64,000 nucleotides of DNA from Maylandia zebra (Eukaryota; Chordata; Actinopteri; Cichliformes; Cichlidae), in the NCBI RefSeq assembly GCF_041146795.1, contig NC_135185.1, positions 28,331,529-28,395,528 on the forward strand. The letters are read 5' to 3'. Positions 36,374 to 48,780 of this stretch are shown here, one piece after another. Numbering within the stretch: position 1 is the stretch's first letter; each line of letters starts with the position of its first letter. The notes beneath the pieces are model-generated. The model was given only the letters and a program-made list of their open reading frames with translations. It had not been told where the DNA came from and did no database searches. A program made the position numbers and the translations under genes.

Positions 36374-37144
36374 CTGGTACTGCCTTTTATAAATCCAAGC
36401 AAACCAAAGGAAGCACGCCATTAATAGGACAGATTTCTATTATCTTTCTTTTTTTCTTTTTGGGGGGACTTGAATGAGCCCGTCCTCTGACAACTGCACA
36501 ACAACTAAACAAATCTCCAAATCTGCACGGGTGGGATTTGAATCGGAAATTATTATAAGTCGCCTTTTTTTCCTTCCAGCACGGATGAAATCCTGTTCTA
36601 CTGGTTCTCAGCTTTTCAACAATAAACCGAGAGTCATGACGGGAAATTTAATTCAACACTAATATGAGTCAACATCAGCAGCTGTCTGTCATGAGGCTTG
36701 TGTATACGCAGGAACCAGCTTTGACTCTTTTGAAAATCGCTTCTGCTCCATCATACATGTTTTGGCTACAGGAGGAAGGGTTTTTTTCTCCCTTTTTTTT
36801 TGCGTAATTTTTTTTATTTATTTTTTTTTTTTAGCCCAGTTGCTGCGGATCATTGGCTTTTTGTTGCCGTGTTTTCTTTGCTCTCTCTGAGAGTTTGCTC
36901 TGTCGGTTCCGGGCCATGAGAAAGTGCCACCGTTCAACCTTTACCAGCCTCTTTTTTTTTTCAGAAAAAATATGAGCAAACATCCCATATGCGAAAAAAA
37001 ATAGCTTAAAGTTTATAGTGACTTATGGCATCCAAAAGAAAACAAAACCAAATACATGGACTTTAGCATTAAGCAAACAGCTGTAACCACTGAAAACAAT
37101 CAGAGCATTAACAGACACACCTACTCTCACAGAGGTCAACAGAA

Positions 37145-37145
<1 letters not shown>

Positions 37146-37202
<57 letters not shown>
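37146..37202. repeat. (TAA)n microsatellite, ~57 bp
   Basis: Nineteen TAA units. On the minus strand it reads as a poly-Leu open frame, which is an artefact. Confidence 0.95.
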
Positions 37203-38699
37203 GGTGGTCTGAGAGCAGGAATCTGGTGAGGACAGCTCTCTTGCCCCCCACCCCCTCTGTGCTCTCTCTGGGCTCATGTCAGGGTAAATTGTTTTGAGCA
37301 GAGAGCACCGAGGATTTCCTGAGCATAATCTGAAACAGTCGCCGCTTGCATTACTGCCTGATTGCGAAGATTGCAGAGCTGCAGGGCTGCAGCTCCCACT
37401 CTCAGTGAAGGAAACCTTGAGGTATTCTCCATCCCAGAGGCCTCACTGGTACGACTCCTCTCAGCATTTCATTTCTGCTAAGACATCACAGCTCGCCGTG
37501 GCTGTGTGTGAGAGATTTATCCCGCTGGGCCTTTACAGACCCGCAGCAAGGCTGGTTGTTAGGGGCGAGATTTTTTGTCATTATTCTTTTTGCATTTTGA
37601 ACTAATTATGTGATATGAAAGTCAGTGGTGGAGAAAGTAATCTGTTGGCAGCGGTGTAAGAATCTAACAGTACTCACAAAAGTACCAAGAGTTCAACTAC
37701 TAATGGGTAAATGTGTGGAGTTGTACTTTAATGTTGCTGGCTGCCTGAAATTCTTTTAATATTAACTAACATATACACTGGTTGTGTGATCCATGATGCT
37801 GTATGAGTATTTAATTTCTTTTTTCTAATCCTGAGCTGTTCGGTCATTAAAATGTAGAGTGATGGAGACATAATGCAGGGAAAAACTGGGCTTGATGCTT
37901 TTCTCTGTAACATTAAATATTTATGACTGAGCGGGAAAATATTAAGTCTTTATACAGAAATTTGTGTTAAAAGACATTAAATGTAGTTCACAAGAACAGT
38001 GAGAATGCAAGTAGTGATTTGTTTTCTTAATGCAGAGAAAACGATTCCTTATGTAAATATATAAGAAGCGTTTACAATGCAGAGTTTTAATTTGTAAAAT
38101 CTGATTAAGAAAGACTTTTATTTTGGCATTGCAGCCTTCTGTAGCAAAGAGACGATTAGATTTATTGAAAACAAGTTCTGGCAGTAGTTTCAACTGTAGT
38201 AATAACGTAAAATCTGCATTTATTATTACAGTACACAACCAAGTCTCTCACAGGATTGCCTGTGTTTACCATGCAGCAGAGGTCAGCAGAGAGCAGAGGT
38301 CCTCCGCATCATGTATATTTCTGCCCGCAGCACGTGACCTTCACTCTTGGCACACAGAGTGGCTAAATATTCACAAATTAACAAACAGGTGATCACAAAG
38401 CCAGCAAAGAGACTACCTGTTAATCTAATGACAACATGTCCGGCAGAGGACAGACACAGCAAGGATTACACAGGCTCTGTGCCACATGACAGAGAGAGGC
38501 TATCAGAGTCACCTTCAGGATGTGCAAGAGACTAAAATCGATGCGGCACGGAAACTCTGACAGCGCTTTTAATCACGCTCGAATCCCTCGCTTCCGAATC
38601 AGGACGGACAAAGTCTGCGATCATAAATCAGCGTGCTGTATCAGCCCGGTGTTTGCTCTCATCGGCCGGTGTAACAAGTGCAAGTGGAGGGCGTGCTCC

Positions 38700-39060
38700 G
38701 GCCTATAGACTGGATGACAAAAGCTGGAGGTAACGTCAGCCTCGAGCAGCCCAGTGCCAGTAACAACAGCTGCTGATGGCAAACAGAGTCCGAGTCATCA
38801 AAGGGGTATTTCATTTGTCATAGGCATAAGTGGCAGTGGCTCTAAATCAACAGCAGGAAGGGCCCTGACGTGTGCAAATAAACACGGAGAGTGGCCCACA
38901 TGAGCCCGCCTCAGCTGGGTTAATGTTTTCTCTGGCATCCGAGTCAGCGAGCTCCTTGTATAAGGAGAAAATCCGAAGCCGAGCCGCCTCTGCACGGTCT
39001 GGTGCCTGCAGGTACGGGAGAGAGCCGGGTGTGAGACCATCCCAGGTATCTATAACCACA
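38700..39060. promoter_or_regulatory. Candidate enhancer-like non-coding element downstream of six1
   Basis: Unique sequence of balanced composition with an ATCAAAGGGG TCF/LEF-type site (about 38797-38806), a GCAAATAAACAC forkhead-type site (about 38874-38885) and CAGCTG E-boxes. Its position about 3 kb past six1 would suit a distal enhancer. No conservation test was possible. Confidence 0.25.
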
Positions 39061-39290
39061 TAGGCTGTATGAGGGGTGTGTGTCAGAGGAGGGGAGAGGT
39101 GCGGGGACGGGAGGGAGAGAGGGGTGGTGGGGTTAGGCGGGTGATGAGGGACAAAAGGATCTTTTCAGGTCTGCCTCAGAGGGGCGGAGGTGGTGGTGTG
39201 GAAGGTGGGGGGAGGTAGGGAGATTTTCTTACCAATGATGCATGGATCTGACAATGTTCCTGCCCGGCTGAAGCCAGAGGCAGATACAGG

Positions 39291-39294
<4 letters not shown>

Positions 39295-39370
<76 letters not shown>
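39295..39370. repeat. (GT)n microsatellite, 76 bp
   Basis: Thirty-eight uninterrupted GT units. Confidence 0.95.
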
Positions 39371-39373
<3 letters not shown>

Positions 39374-42300
39374 TCTGAGAAAATAAAACTGACTAAAGCA
39401 AAACTCATGCTATATGCAGACAGCAAGGGGTCTGCTATATTTCCAGAACACTACCCTGCCAGAAAAAAATGTTAATTATCTTGATGTAGGGGGCTGCGAG
39501 CCAAAGACAGCTTCCACACACAAGAGTAGGAAGCTGCTCAGGAAGCTTCTATGTGACAGAGCTGAAAGAAATATTTATCTCTTTCTTCCCAGTCGTGTGA
39601 GTGATGCATGACCCAGGACTCAGACGCGAGGAGGAGGATCTGCAGACGATCCTGTACTATTAGGGTGTTAAATAGCATGTTGTGTGTCAAATGAAGGACA
39701 GCATCATATACATTACCCGATGAACAGAGGGGGGAAATTCTCTAATGTGTTAAAGGGAGAGAGAAAAAAGGAGAAGACAAGACAAGACGTGCATTTATGA
39801 AAAAAGGATTTGAATTTTTTTATAATTTGACCAGAAGGCAGAGGCTCGTATAACTTCTCCCCTTCCTGAGACAAAACCCAGCTCTGGTTGCTCAGAATCA
39901 GATATCTGTATTTTTGGAGCTCGGGGAGAAAGGTGATAGTCGCATTAGCCTCATACTTTTGATCAGAAAAGTGACTTCAGTCTGGAGTGTTTTTGGTCCA
40001 CTCCTGTGAGCACTTACTGGCTTTGTTAATGTAATTTTCAGAGCTTAAAAAGGGCTGATGGAAGGTATGGATGTTTTGTGAAGGAAAGAGAAAGAATAAA
40101 AATGAGGGAAGAGCACGTTTCAGTAGGGGGAAGTTGTAAACAAATATCCTTATTAAGTAACGTGTGATTGCTTTCTTGCTGGATGGTGAAAGTTCAGTTG
40201 AAATCTACAAATGTAAAGGTTGCTGTCTTTTTATACACTGTGTCCATTAAAACCACCTTATCCAATAATTTACATAAATCTGCCCTCTTCTCTGTTTTAA
40301 ACCTTTTAAACCTGAAAAATCATTTTCCTAAAGAGCTGCATGCCGTTAATCACCAGCCAGCGCTATTCAAACAGGCACAAAAGGCCATACATGAACTTTT
40401 TGCGTGTGGAGGATGAGTCAAAACACACTATAATACAAAACCACAGTGACGCTCACTTGTTAGTAAGATCAGTTCACTGATGCTTCCATGGCTTCTTTAT
40501 GTATAGACGAATGAAAATGTTAATTTACACATGTCTTCATTTTTACAGCAGAAGTTTCTAAGCAGTAGCAGCAGTATAAGTCTTGACCACAACCGCTTTA
40601 TTCAAACAGAAAAAATTTCAAAATAAAAAAAATGAACTTGGATGTCTAAAGGAGGTGTATTTTGAGACTCCAGCATGTCTGTGAAATTGACTTAAGAACG
40701 TTTCTTATCTACATGTCTAAGTTTGTAAACAAATCCTGTGACAAAACATTAAGTTATTAAATTTGGTCTGTGGGTCTAAATCCAGCAGTTTATTCATCTG
40801 AGTGATTCCCTACAAAGGCATGCGAGGAGAGACATGGGGAAATTAACCACCCGCTACCTGAGCTCTTCTTTGGGATTCATTTTTAGTTTCTCCTAGCTTA
40901 AGGATTAACTAGACCTGGTAAGTATAACAATTAAGCATAATGTTCTAACAGAAAGTATTTTTTAAAGTATTTTACACCATAACACAATAAAGTCATAATT
41001 GTTTAACTGGTATTAAACAAGTTAGTTAAGTATTAAAAACTCTATGCCATGTAACTTTATGTATGTAGCCACACACTGGATAAGCGATCAGTATATGTGT
41101 AGAGCTAAAAGCAATGAAAACTGTTTCAGTGGCACCAGAAAAAAGGTCAAATATGGGGGGATCTGTGGGGAGATTTGGAATCTTGAGAAAAATATCACAG
41201 ATACTAAGCTGAAACATTATTTCTCCAAATGACCATATGAATGAAACGTTTCCTGAACCTTTAAAACACAAATTTGGAAGACGTCAGGTGGAAGAGATGC
41301 TGGAGATCGCTTGACAATTCTTTCTCCGTGCCATTAAAGCGACCAACAGTTGGCAAGTATTGTTGCCAAAGCAACAAAGATTGTGAAAAAGCTGAATAGC
41401 AGTAGAAGACAGACTAACACATTGCTCTTTCTTGTCTATTTGATGATTTGTTAACCAAACCAAAAAGTACATTTACTGACTCAAACAACCACATGTTACA
41501 AATATACCTAAAAGCAGCTCAGTTAATGTTACACCCTCGGGCATCAAGAGACACTAGCATCTGTCTCTGTGGTTCAAAACATAAATCAGCCTTCATGGCA
41601 TCTCTGAAGGTGCCAGACATAACTAGAGGCATAATGACTGGGATCACTGTTTTTTCATAGGATTTATTTCGCAATAATAATCCTGCTAGTGACTGTTATC
41701 ACTCTGCCGTGTGTTCTTCTGCTTTTATGCCCAGCCAAGACTGGTCCACAGGTCTCAAAGACACATCTCTGCTTCGGGTTCAAGAGGTTTTTAGGGAGGG
41801 GCACGGGTGGCAGACACAACAAGAGGAAGTGGTATGGGATATGGGATAATGAAATCTACCTCACGCTCCCAAGAGGCATCGCCTCACCTATCCTGGGGCT
41901 CACAAATAGCTCAAGTAACCAGTCGTCACAACTCCACACACATGATCCACACACCCACTGTGCCCAAACCACACTGCAGCTACCCTCCACCAGGACCCTG
42001 CAGCTATATGCAGTTTGTACTTTATTTGTTTGCTGAAGCTGGAGTGACAGCAGCCTGAATCTGAGCTGCCATCTTGCTCCCCCTCGCTCTTCATCTTCAT
42101 ACTGGAAAGTGGGATGAAATACCCTTCTTGGTTCCACACAGAAGGAGAAAAAAAGAAGAAGAAGGAAAAAAGAAAAAGAAAAAAAACATTCAGGAAATGA
42201 AAGTTGTAACACGATCCTCTGTGTGCCAAACGTCTCCCTGAGCAGGGACAAAAGGCCCAGAGAAAAGCTGCTGGGACTATTTTAGCCTGCAGATGACAGA

Positions 42301-43722
42301 GGAAGAGGGAGGGTGTCTTAGGGAAACATGGATGGATAAAGACAGAAAAACAGACAATGGAATATTTAGATTAGCAAGAAATTAAAAATCAGGAGGATGT
42401 AGGGGTAATGAATTCAAATTACTACAAGAAGAAGATGAAGAGGAGGATTTGAGGAGAGGGAGCTGACGTGATGAACTCCTCCGTGCAGAAAGTGGTGTGC
42501 TCCTGCAGCCCACTGCGCACAGAGTCCCACATCCCACAGATATGCAAGCACCAAGCAAAATAAACTTCCCATTCCGGCCCTGCAGTATGTTTTCTAGTGG
42601 GCCTCTCCTGAGAGAAAGTCTTTATGACTCCCCTTTTGGTGCTTATAGTCCAAAAGAGTGAGTCTACACGAGGGGCAAAGGGAAAACTGAAGATGTTTGA
42701 TGTTCAACAACAAAGTGGGGAAAAACAAATTCGGATATTCGTGTAGTCAGAGGTGGAAAACAGGCTGTTTCATTCTGCTCGCCACTGATGTGCCAGGGCT
42801 GATCACCGGGACACTCTGGCAGCAGGGGGAGGCGAAATGCCCCACTGGTCTTCTCACTGCTGACTGGTGCATTTGCAGCATGGTGTCAGCGGCCGGTGGT
42901 AATTACCGGGCTCTCTTTGAGTTACCGCTACACCAGTGTGCCACTGGCTTTGGTATGCCAGCTAAGCTCTGTTATTAGGCTCAGAGCTGCCACTGGACAG
43001 TAGGCACTACTTCAGCAGACACACACACATGCACACACCCACACACACACACACACAGTCTGTCTATGTATCTCTTCTGTCTGCATAAATGAGAGATTGT
43101 TTTACTACCTCCAAAGTACAGGCTGAAGTGCTAGATTAGTAGGATCTTTGTCACATGTGGGGAGCATGTTTGGTTTATGCGGCAGCTAAATTATGCACAG
43201 AACAGTTGTCATCGCACATCCAACAGAATCAGTGAAGTGTCTAATTTAAGGCCCCGTTTGCTAGAAACATTTCACCCTTAAAAAATCCCTCTCATCATCC
43301 CTCTGATGCCTGCTGTAGAAGCAGCAGCTACACATCATTTAGTAAAACAACTAAACTTTTCCCGAAGCTTCAAAAGCTGCATCAGTTGTTGATGATTTCA
43401 GCAAGATTTTTGTGCGATAAGCTTCGAGAAGCCTCTTATGAAAACTGGATAAAATGTCCTAAAAATATGAGCTGCTTTGACTATATTCCATATGAGTTAA
43501 TTCCTTTATAAATAAGAGGGTTTTACAACAGCAGAATGCCAAATGATTTTAAAGAAGTGATGCTTAAAGAAGCACTAACTTATTGGTGCTCTGTTAAGCA
43601 GTGTTAGTAAAGTGGAAGTGTAAAAGTTAAAGACGAGCTGGTAATTGGGCAGATATTTTAGCGCGGCGTCAATCAGAGGTGGATGATGCACACGTTCACA
43701 GCAACACAAGAATCCAGGAAGC

Positions 43723-43759
43723 AAAGTTCTCCTACAGCATTTGGCTGTAGGAGAACTTT
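43723..43759. repeat. Perfect 16-bp inverted repeat with 5-nt loop
   Basis: AAAGTTCTCCTACAGC, loop ATTTG, then GCTGTAGGAGAACTTT. All sixteen positions pair. The flanks do not extend the stem, so it is short for a microRNA precursor. Confidence 0.9.
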
Positions 43760-45766
43760 TCACTACATTTTCACCAGTCTAAAATTAGCCCCACACAAAG
43801 AACAACCTTCCACTTTCTTTGAGCTTTGAGGAGATGCGAGACTCCCTGCTTCACTCTCTGCCTCTCAGAGTTTGGCAGGTTTATAACTACGACCCAAGAG
43901 CACGGCTGAGAAAGGCCCAAGTTGCTGAACTTAAACTTGGCGACAGCTGCAGAAACTGGAGAGCAGATAGTTTAAATATAGACCCTTTAAAATCCCAACT
44001 GGTGCCCTCACTCTTTGTGCCTCAACACTTTCTTACACATGTACATTCACACCCTCCACTCAGCAATGCTGTACACTCATTTACACTTCAGGCCAAAACC
44101 TGAAGCTACACTTTGTCTCTTTGTTTGTTTGTTTGCATAAAGGAGGAGATTAAAAAGATCTTTGGTGTCCTTGATATGGTTTATTCTCTATGTCAGAAAA
44201 GGGGCACGAGAGGCTTTAAACATGATAATATTTAAAGTAAAAACATGGTAACACTTACCCTGCAAACATAGTGTATAGTCTGTGTTATCTCGGGCTGACG
44301 AGTGGAACTGTTTACTTTCTCTTCTTTGAAATAAAAGCAACTTTTTTCTCTCTTTGAGGCCTTTTATTGTACATGCTTTAATGTGTACTGCAGTTGAACA
44401 GAACAGATGTCTGCAAAGCCTAGTTTTGATGCGCATGCGCGGTTTCCTCTCCATTATGGTTCTTATGCACCATCTTGTGGCCGCAGGGAAATACTGCAAA
44501 CAGTCTGCATATTACACACACCCACTAACGGTGACTTGATGCTTTTTTTTGTTTTTTGACTGAACTATTGTGAGTCAGCTTTGAGTTTTTTTATTTATTC
44601 GTCTTTTTCTCTTTTCTTTTCTTTTTTTTTATTTAGCTGAAAGTAACTAAATTCGTTTCAACCAGGCAAACATACAGTTACAAAAGCTGGCGATTTTATG
44701 AAGGCTCGAATAAGGATTTTTGTTTTTCTTAAGTGAGTGCATTTAAAATTCGGGGGGTTATTTTGTTTGTTTGTTTTTGTCTTATAAAAATAAAAGCGAT
44801 ATATCAATATAGCCAAGACAAAAATATCATGAAATGTAAAAGGTTTTATATTAATTATCTGGTTTAATCTGACAGGCCATTTGTGAGTCGCACATGAACT
44901 TGTATTTAAACGTTGAAGCATGAGCCACAGAACAGAACTGTAAAATAGAGATGTCATTATTTGGTCGCTGTCGCCATCTGGTGGCCATAAACTGAACTTC
45001 TCTGACCAACTGACCAATTTGAAATCCATCTTTCCTTGAAAGTTGAAGTGAAGGTTAAAAACAGCCATGCACCAGAGATGTAGCACCCAGTCTAAGTATA
45101 TTAAGTACGGACAGATGTAATGTTGAGGGCTACTGATTACTGGCTTATACTTGGCTTAAAACAGATCCTACGCTTCTTTTTGTTACTCGGCTGCATAATG
45201 TCAGAAGACCAAACATTAGCCCATGATGTGTAATGAGTCATTATAGCTGAATCCTGTTATCAACTGTATGTCAACAAGAACTGTTTTACAAATAGGAAAA
45301 CTGGGCTTTATACCCCACACTCTCATCAGTGCTACAGGCCACCTCAGTGTGAACTACATATATTTAAGTAGGATAGTTATAATTAGAGCTATTTGTGTTT
45401 ATTAGGGCTATTTTGTTATATTTTGTAACTCTTTCTTTATTGTATTTTTTAAGTTACTTTAGTTATTTACTGTACTTACTGTCTTGGAGCATCTGTGGCC
45501 ACATTATTGGCTCTGGTTAATAACTGAGTATTCTGACTGTGTGTTTTGTGCAGAATAATTACTGTAGTTTTAAATATATGCACCACTGACACAGTGTAAA
45601 GCGAGGTGGATCCCTTAACTTGTAGCGTGGATGACAATAATGATAAATATTATAATAATATTATCATCCATAGCTGTGTCCTACTCTTGTTTCACCAAAC
45701 AATGAAAGTGTAATATTAACCAGTAATTTCACTGGGTTCACTTTTTTCTGCTTTCAATGTAAAAAG

Positions 45767-45800
45767 AAAAAAAAAAAAAGGGGGGGGGGGGGGGGGGGGG
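45767..45800 (+). repeat. A13-G21 homopurine tract
   Basis: Thirteen A residues followed directly by twenty-one G residues, about 65 bp before a decayed hAT-like repeat. Confidence 0.9.
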
Positions 45801-45864
45801 TGTTTTTGCCCTGGGGCTACTTACTGAGTCAAACAAAAAACAACATTTGAAGAAATATTTGAAT

Positions 45865-46053
45865 CCCTGCTCCAATTAATTTCCCCCAAGGGACCACATG
45901 AGGGATTGGGACTGTTGTGGAGGGCTGGACCAAAAAGCCTTTAAAGAGATTAAATAAATATTCAGCAGATTTCAGTTTAGCTTACTGGTGGGCCCTCAAT
46001 AACAGTCCCAGTTTCTCATGTTGCCCTTTGAGGGAATTCATTGTCCACCCCTG
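45865..46053. repeat. Decayed hAT-like miniature repeat
   Basis: The right end read backwards is CAGGGGTGGACAATGAATTC, a typical hAT-type terminus. The left arm (AATTTCCCCCAAGGGACCAC, then GGGACTGTTGTGGAGGGC) is an imperfect inverted copy of the right arm. No target duplication is recognisable, so it is an old copy. Confidence 0.65.
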
Positions 46054-46719
46054 CTCTACAGTGTCACCAGAGTAATGGACTCTTCTTGGCTCCTTAAACG
46101 CTGCCCAGCCTCTCTCAGAGCCACAGCCACGTGCTTGAAGGCCGTCTGACCTCCACCCACAAACAGCAGCTCCACCTCCAGGAGAGTAAGCATAGCGATG
46201 GGATAGACAGCGTGTTTTCTGCTCATGCAGTCATCTTATTTCTATTCCCAGCATCTCCGAAAACAAAAACCACTTATAATAACCGGTCTCCAATATCGGT
46301 CTCCAAAGTGAGCAGCGACGTTTGAGATTGGCTGATTGATCCAAGCGCGCTTCGGAGGCTGAACAGATGATTAGAAGCAAAAACGAAACGTGTCCAATCA
46401 ATGTGTGTTAAACTTACAGCGCTGTAACCTACAACCTGCAAAGAACGGCTGATCAATGAGTGCTCGACCTATACAGAAGGTCCTTAAAATTGGTGCAGTT
46501 ATGATGCTACTGTGTGGTGGATTTGGAGACTTTTTCTGAGTTCCGAGGCTATTACAGACACCCTGCATTCGATCCAAAGAACTAATTTACCGAGAATCAC
46601 TGGAAATTAGTCCAAACAAGACCTTTGTTTCAAACTTAAACTTCAAACTATAAATGTGTGTCTCTACAGCAGCTGCAGCCCATAAGAGGGTACAGTCGGC
46701 ATGTAAAGTTTTTGTAGCG

Positions 46720-47180
46720 TTGTCTGAAGCTCTTTTTGAAAGGATTTTCTTTTGTTGTGAATAATGATATCATCCCCCAACAATATCATCTGTATCAAAG
46801 AGGTGGATAATTACAGAACGAGTGATTGATGAGGTGGTTGGAGAGTGAACTGCAGGTGCAGAGCCTCGTCTCTGTCCGTGGTGCTGAAAGTCTCCTGCAG
46901 CACTTCCCTTTCGATTCGGTGGCTGAGCACATCCATTCACAGGAAATCAGCTCTTATCATTTAAATCTGATTGAGTATATTTGACTTTAAATTTGGCATT
47001 TGCAGAAATAAATATGCGTTAGGTCAACAACGGGCTTTAAAATCAAATCAGGACAGCTTCTACTGAAGACACTGGTGCCCAGCTCAGTAGTATTATGGAT
47101 CTCTTGACACCTGCAATAACAAATGTGATGCTCTTTAATATTAATTGGCTATCAGCTGCAAATGTGATCGCTCGGAACGA
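46720..47180. promoter_or_regulatory. Candidate unique non-coding element between six1 and six6
   Basis: Free of repeats, rich in ATTA/ATCAT-type and TGATTG homeodomain-like cores (for example GTGATTGATGAGG near 46823), and of even base composition. It is only a candidate for cross-species comparison. Confidence 0.2.
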
Positions 47181-48192
47181 TTTGAAATTAAGAAAACTAG
47201 ACTGGATGAAAAGATCTGGCATTTCTTCCGTTTAGATTGCGTGAAGAAAAGATACCGTGATACCTGCATGGGCACATGGTTTAGAAAAAAACAAAACATA
47301 ATCATACAGACAGCATATAAAGCATGTATGCACTTCCATTTGTGTTTTCAGATCCTGTTTTCATTCAGGACTACTTGAAGCAATTGGAATATGCTTTAAA
47401 GTAGTGAATCCGCATGATTTTCAATATTTGGGAATTTATTTATTTATTACGTTTTATGTAAGGAGATGAAATAAAAGGGGGGGAATAAACCCTGTAAGTT
47501 TAACCACCTTTGTGAAAGGAAAAAACACAAAAACTTAACTGGATTGAGTATTTTCATCCCCACCAGCGACACCTTTTTGCTGTAGTAAAACACCACCGCC
47601 AGGGGGCGTCACTGGCACGCACTTTTCCATTTTCAGTACCCTTTGAAGACGATTGTGCTGTGAAGCCCCCACAGAGTGAAACATCTCCACAGCGCGCAAA
47701 CACATTGTTTGCCATTGTTTGAAAAGAAAACCTCTCAGATGGGAAGAAAAACACCTTAACAAGCAAACACAAATAAGTGGAAGTAGTTACATTCCCAAGG
47801 TTGGAAAGAACTTGGGGAAAGGAACGGCTTTAAATGAATTATTTGGATACAAATTCATGGCCTTTTGCACAATGAGCCGACAGAAAAAAACGCCCGCTTT
47901 CCTCAACCAAATAAACTATTTTTGATGGCGATTTTTTTTAAAGATCGCGCAGTGAAACCTTGTAAACAACAAGCAAGATGAATTTTTTGTTTGTTTGTTT
48001 TGGGGGGTTTTGTTTTGTATTTTTTTAAGTTGCTGGGGTGCGGTTTTTGATAGAAAAACGAAGAGGGCGGAGGACAAAAGCCCCGCTGAAAAGGGCACAT
48101 TTCCCCTGCTGAGTGACCTCGACCAATTCAGGAGATGTGCTGACAAGGAAAATATTCAGTTTATGCCACAAGTCCAATACCGGTGAATCAAA

Positions 48193-48217
48193 ATTATTAT
48201 TATTATTATTATTATTT
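48193..48217. repeat. (ATT)n microsatellite
   Basis: Eight ATT units in AT-rich DNA. Confidence 0.85.
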
Positions 48218-48314
48218 AGAAATAGTTAATTAATACCCTGCAGCACGCTTCGTGCATAGTGACCCCTTTTACACAGATATATACACTGGTAATATCACTG
48301 GGTTACAATTACTA

Positions 48315-48316
<2 letters not shown>

Positions 48317-48399
<83 letters not shown>
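48317..48399. repeat. (TG)n microsatellite, 83 bp
   Basis: The longest simple repeat in the window, 41 uninterrupted TG units. Confidence 0.95.
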
Positions 48400-48400
<1 letters not shown>

Positions 48401-48407
48401 AAGATAC

Positions 48408-48434
48408 TGGAGATAGGCAAACCGCCTATCTCCA
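48408..48434. repeat. Perfect 11-bp inverted repeat with 5-nt loop
   Basis: TGGAGATAGGC, loop AAACC, then GCCTATCTCCA. It lies 9 bp after the 83-bp TG tract. Confidence 0.85.
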
Positions 48435-48659
48435 AATTTGGTGATTCTGGAAAAAAAAGATTGTGGTTAACGGAAGGGTGAAATGCTTTAACCAATTTTG
48501 GATCAAGTGGAAAATAGAGTCTAATAAAAACAACAGAAATAATTTTCTGAGCAGATGAAAGCTGACTTTTTGTTGCAAAATGATCAAATGATACACCCAC
48601 AGCAGTAAAATGCAAAACGAAACGCAAATATTTCCGCACACTGCATACTTTTCATTCTC

Positions 48660-48780
48660 AAGCTTTAAATAGCTGGTACTTTGCTGGTAATACTTTTTCT
48701 TAAGTACTGGAGTATTTCGTTGTTTGTTATCTGTACTTTTACTTAAGTAAAGGATCTGTATACGTCACACAAAACTACAC
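48660..48780. repeat. Fragment of a fish dispersed repeat
   Basis: TGTACTTTTACTTAAGTAAAGGATCTG is typical of a fish miniature repeat built around TTACTTAAGTAAAAGTA. Boundaries are uncertain. Confidence 0.4.

Noticed and set aside
37023-37277. Poly-leucine open frame on the minus strand
   Set aside because: It is the translation of the (TAA)n microsatellite.
43723-43759. MicroRNA precursor at the 16-bp hairpin
   Set aside because: The stem does not extend beyond 16 bp and the loop is only 5 nt, too small for a typical pre-miRNA.
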